This document shows, in pieces, positions 62,251 through 64,000 of a stretch of 64,000 bases of DNA. The notes under the pieces were generated by a model that worked only from the letters and a program-made list of their open reading frames with translations, was not told where the DNA came from and ran no database searches. Origin of the DNA: Gluconobacter wancherniae NBRC 103581 (GTDB lineage Bacteria; Pseudomonadota; Alphaproteobacteria; Acetobacterales; Acetobacteraceae); the NCBI RefSeq assembly GCF_007988885.1, contig NZ_BJUZ01000001.1:62001-126000 (forward strand), written 5' to 3'. How positions within the stretch are numbered: position 1 is the first letter of the stretch; every line of letters begins with the position of its first letter. The translations under genes were made by a program, and so were the position numbers.

Positions 62251-64000
62251 TTAGAAGCCGCCGACTACACCAAATTGGAAGGAGCGAAGGACAACGCCCT
62301 GCTGCGCCCATGAGGAGTTATAGTTGTAGCCCGAATAGGTACCGAAATCATACGGCGCCCGGAAGCCGAGCAGGTTGTAGACGTTGGCATAAGCGGACCA
62401 ACGCTTGTTGAAGGCATAGTTGAGTGTCAGGTCGACGTCCCAGAAAGCCTTGGTATGGCAGCTGAAAGGAACGAAGTTGCTGTTAGAGATTGCGTTAGAG
62501 CAGCTGAAGCGTGAGTTGGAACCTGTGTAATCTTCAGCAACGTTCTTGTAGCCAGAGGTATAATATACCGTCGGCGTAACGGAGATTTTCTTCCAGGTGA
62601 AGGTATTGGACCAGTTTGCGCGCCAGCGCGGTGTTCCAGAAGAGGACACTGCCTGATACGGACCAAGTGTTCCGGCGTAATGATATACGGAGCCATCTGA
62701 ATTGACCAGATTGAATCGGCGAACGTATGTAGCCTGACCCTTACTGTACAGATGAATATTGTGCAGTATTCCTGGAAGGCTCGTGTTTGCATCAAGCGCC
62801 AGATCAAAGCCATCAGTATACATTTTGTTGGCGTTGATATAGCCAGCTTCAATAATACCAGGCTGTGGAGCGCCACTCGGGTTCTGGGTATCGACCGGGT
62901 TGGCGATAATGCCCACGTTTGCAGGGAGAGAAGCTGCTGCTGCTGCTGCTCCACCCGTCATATAAGCGTTGACCCAGTTATTTGCCCATGTGCCATAGCC
63001 GTTTGTATTCGGCGTAATGTAGTTATTCTTGCGAATATAGTAATAAGTCGCGCTGATCGTGAGCCATTTTGTAGGCGTGAAAACGGGACCAGCAGAGAAG
63101 TTGGTGGATGTTTCTGGGCGAAGGTTAGGATTGCCGGTATTTTGTAGGCCTAGATAGTAAGTCTGGGCGTAGCTGTTAGGCGTCCCGTTTGCATTCTGAT
63201 GCTCAGCAAGCCATGCGGTGTTCGTGACGGAGAAAGGCGTATAGCCGATCGTGGTGCCGCCGGTTTCTGCGAAGCTGGGGACGCGGAAGCCTTTGGAGAA
63301 AGTGCCACGCAGTGTCAGCTGGTCGAGCGGCTTGAACTGCACGCCGACTTTTGGCGAAAAGTGACTGAAACCTTCCGAATAATGGTCATAACGACCAGAA
63401 ACGTTGGCGTCCAGCATCTTGACGATTGGAGCATTGACTTCGAAGAAGCCAGATTCGACCCAGCGATGACCATAGGCGCTGACCGGGTTGATCGAGCCTG
63501 TGTACTGTGCGTCAGGGTTGTTCAAATCGTATGGATTGGCGTTCGGGTCATTGATGTATTCGTTACGAATATTGCCACCAATGGCCAGACGGGCCATGCC
63601 GCCTGGAAGCTTGAAAAGACCCTTGCTCAGCGTTGCTTCGCCGGAATATTCGCGGGAGCGTGCTGTGATGGAGTTTTTGGGCGCAATCGAGTTCAGGACG
63701 GACTGGGGGGTATCTTCAGGATTTACGAAGTCATATGTGCCATTTGCAATCGCGGCTTTAAGGCCGGAAATTGTGGGGACGCCGGTGATTGTCTGATTCA
63801 GAGAGGTCTGCATGCCTACGAAGTTGACGTCGTAGTTCCAGTCAGAGCCCCAGTTAGAGTTTAGGAAGCCACTATAGCGCACCGAACCACGGAAGTTCTG
63901 GCTGAACTCGCTTGTGTGCTGCAGCAGGTTCGGCATTGTGCCGATAACCTGTGCCTCTTCGCCCTGAGCTGCGAAGGGGTTATTCGGGTTCAGCTGGCCG
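62251..64000 (-). CDS. TonB-dependent outer-membrane receptor (C-terminal part)
   Basis: The minus-strand frame is open from the stop at 62251 to the window end, so about 580 residues of the beta-barrel are visible and the N-terminus and plug lie outside. Typical barrel phrases are VKMLDANVSGRYDHYSEGFSHFSPKVGVQFKP, LTLRGTFSKGFRVPSF, NLRPETSTNFSAGPVF, and a C-terminal strand ending in FQFGVVGGF with the terminal aromatic residue used by the Bam machinery. The family takes up ferric siderophores, haem, vitamin B12 or sugars. Proximity to a Fur-controlled PepSY operon favours iron, but no Fur box for this gene is visible within the window. Confidence 0.92.
   Translation of the reverse strand, partial: GQLNPNNPFAAQGEEAQVIGTMPNLLQHTSEFSQNFRGSVRYSGFLNSNWGSDWNYDVNFVGMQTSLNQTITGVPTISGLKAAIANGTYDFVNPEDTPQSVLNSIAPKNSITARSREYSGEATLSKGLFKLPGGMARLAIGGNIRNEYINDPNANPYDLNNPDAQYTGSINPVSAYGHRWVESGFFEVNAPIVKMLDANVSGRYDHYSEGFSHFSPKVGVQFKPLDQLTLRGTFSKGFRVPSFAETGGTTIGYTPFSVTNTAWLAEHQNANGTPNSYAQTYYLGLQNTGNPNLRPETSTNFSAGPVFTPTKWLTISATYYYIRKNNYITPNTNGYGTWANNWVNAYMTGGAAAAAASLPANVGIIANPVDTQNPSGAPQPGIIEAGYINANKMYTDGFDLALDANTSLPGILHNIHLYSKGQATYVRRFNLVNSDGSVYHYAGTLGPYQAVSSSGTPRWRANWSNTFTWKKISVTPTVYYTSGYKNVAEDYTGSNSRFSCSNAISNSNFVPFSCHTKAFWDVDLTLNYAFNKRWSAYANVYNLLGFRAPYDFGTYSGYNYNSSWAQQGVVLRSFQFGVVGGF

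Noticed and set aside
1-64000. CRISPR arrays, prophage genes, tRNA or rRNA genes
   Set aside because: No regularly spaced repeats, phage structural genes, cloverleaf sequences or rRNA stretches were recognised in the window.

Overview
The window is chromosomal DNA of an alphaproteobacterium, most likely an acetic acid bacterium (Acetobacteraceae). The main clues are a membrane-bound molybdopterin aldehyde dehydrogenase operon with a tri-haem cytochrome c subunit, a class II EPSP synthase, the FYDLN-acid protein, the SRP RNA-dnaX-ybaB-recR block, and degenerate IS5/IS1031-group transposase pieces. I see no phage, no CRISPR array, no tRNA and no rRNA.

Layout. 1-1431: the two ATPases of a Dpp/Opp peptide ABC importer, the first cut by the window edge. 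1438-4179: a LysE-type exporter divergent from a MocR/PdxR-type regulator, then a DUF3465 secreted protein. 4228-7112 (minus): clpS-clpA. 7359-11105: a D,D-carboxypeptidase, methionine aminopeptidase and gamma-glutamyltransferase. 11150-15018: SRP RNA, dnaX, ybaB, recR and a pteridine-reductase-like SDR. 15010-15889 (minus): FYDLN-acid protein and a UbiC-like chorismate lyase. 16029-19971: aroA-cmk-rpsA. 20221-27631: an unusual surface-glycan locus of three large glycosyltransferases. 27713-34399: a small membrane protein, an M16 peptidase, a membrane protein overlapping a GT4 glycosyltransferase, an MliC-like lysozyme inhibitor, a YegP-like protein and a YpfJ-like metalloprotease. 34486-38622 (minus): cytochrome c, 2Fe-2S and molybdopterin subunits of a periplasmic dehydrogenase. 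38951-43977: an iron-complex ABC importer and a GH20 hexosaminidase. 44018-45341: divergent qorB-like and HxlR genes. 45580-47323: a frameshifted glycosyltransferase and an IS remnant. 47404-51286: ArsR-methyltransferase fusion, metF, a HAD phosphatase and an MFS transporter. 51507-55828: a sulfide/persulfide locus. 56101-59846: XRE-cupin and AraC regulators, an aldo/keto reductase and a Zn alcohol dehydrogenase. 59869-64000 (minus): a Fur-box-preceded DUF3325/PepSY/DUF3649 iron operon and a TonB-dependent receptor cut by the window end.

Two loci stand out. In the sulfur locus (51877-55828) the DUF442 sulfurtransferase-like domain usually found on Blh is fused to a type II sulfide:quinone oxidoreductase-like protein. 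That protein lacks the second redox cysteine, the ArsR repressor has no cysteines at all, and the TauE/SafE exporter gene survives only as a frameshifted stub. In the glycan locus (20221-27631) one protein carries CgeB-like and GT4 domains plus a duplicated, unrecognised C-terminal beta-rich module. Its neighbour carries six FD..WYL..YPDV repeats in front of GT2 and GT4 domains. The same repeat ends the frameshifted glycosyltransferase 20 kb away. I also read operator-like palindromes before the ArsR-methyltransferase/metF pair, between qorB and hxlR, between the peroxiredoxin and blh, and a near-perfect Fur box.
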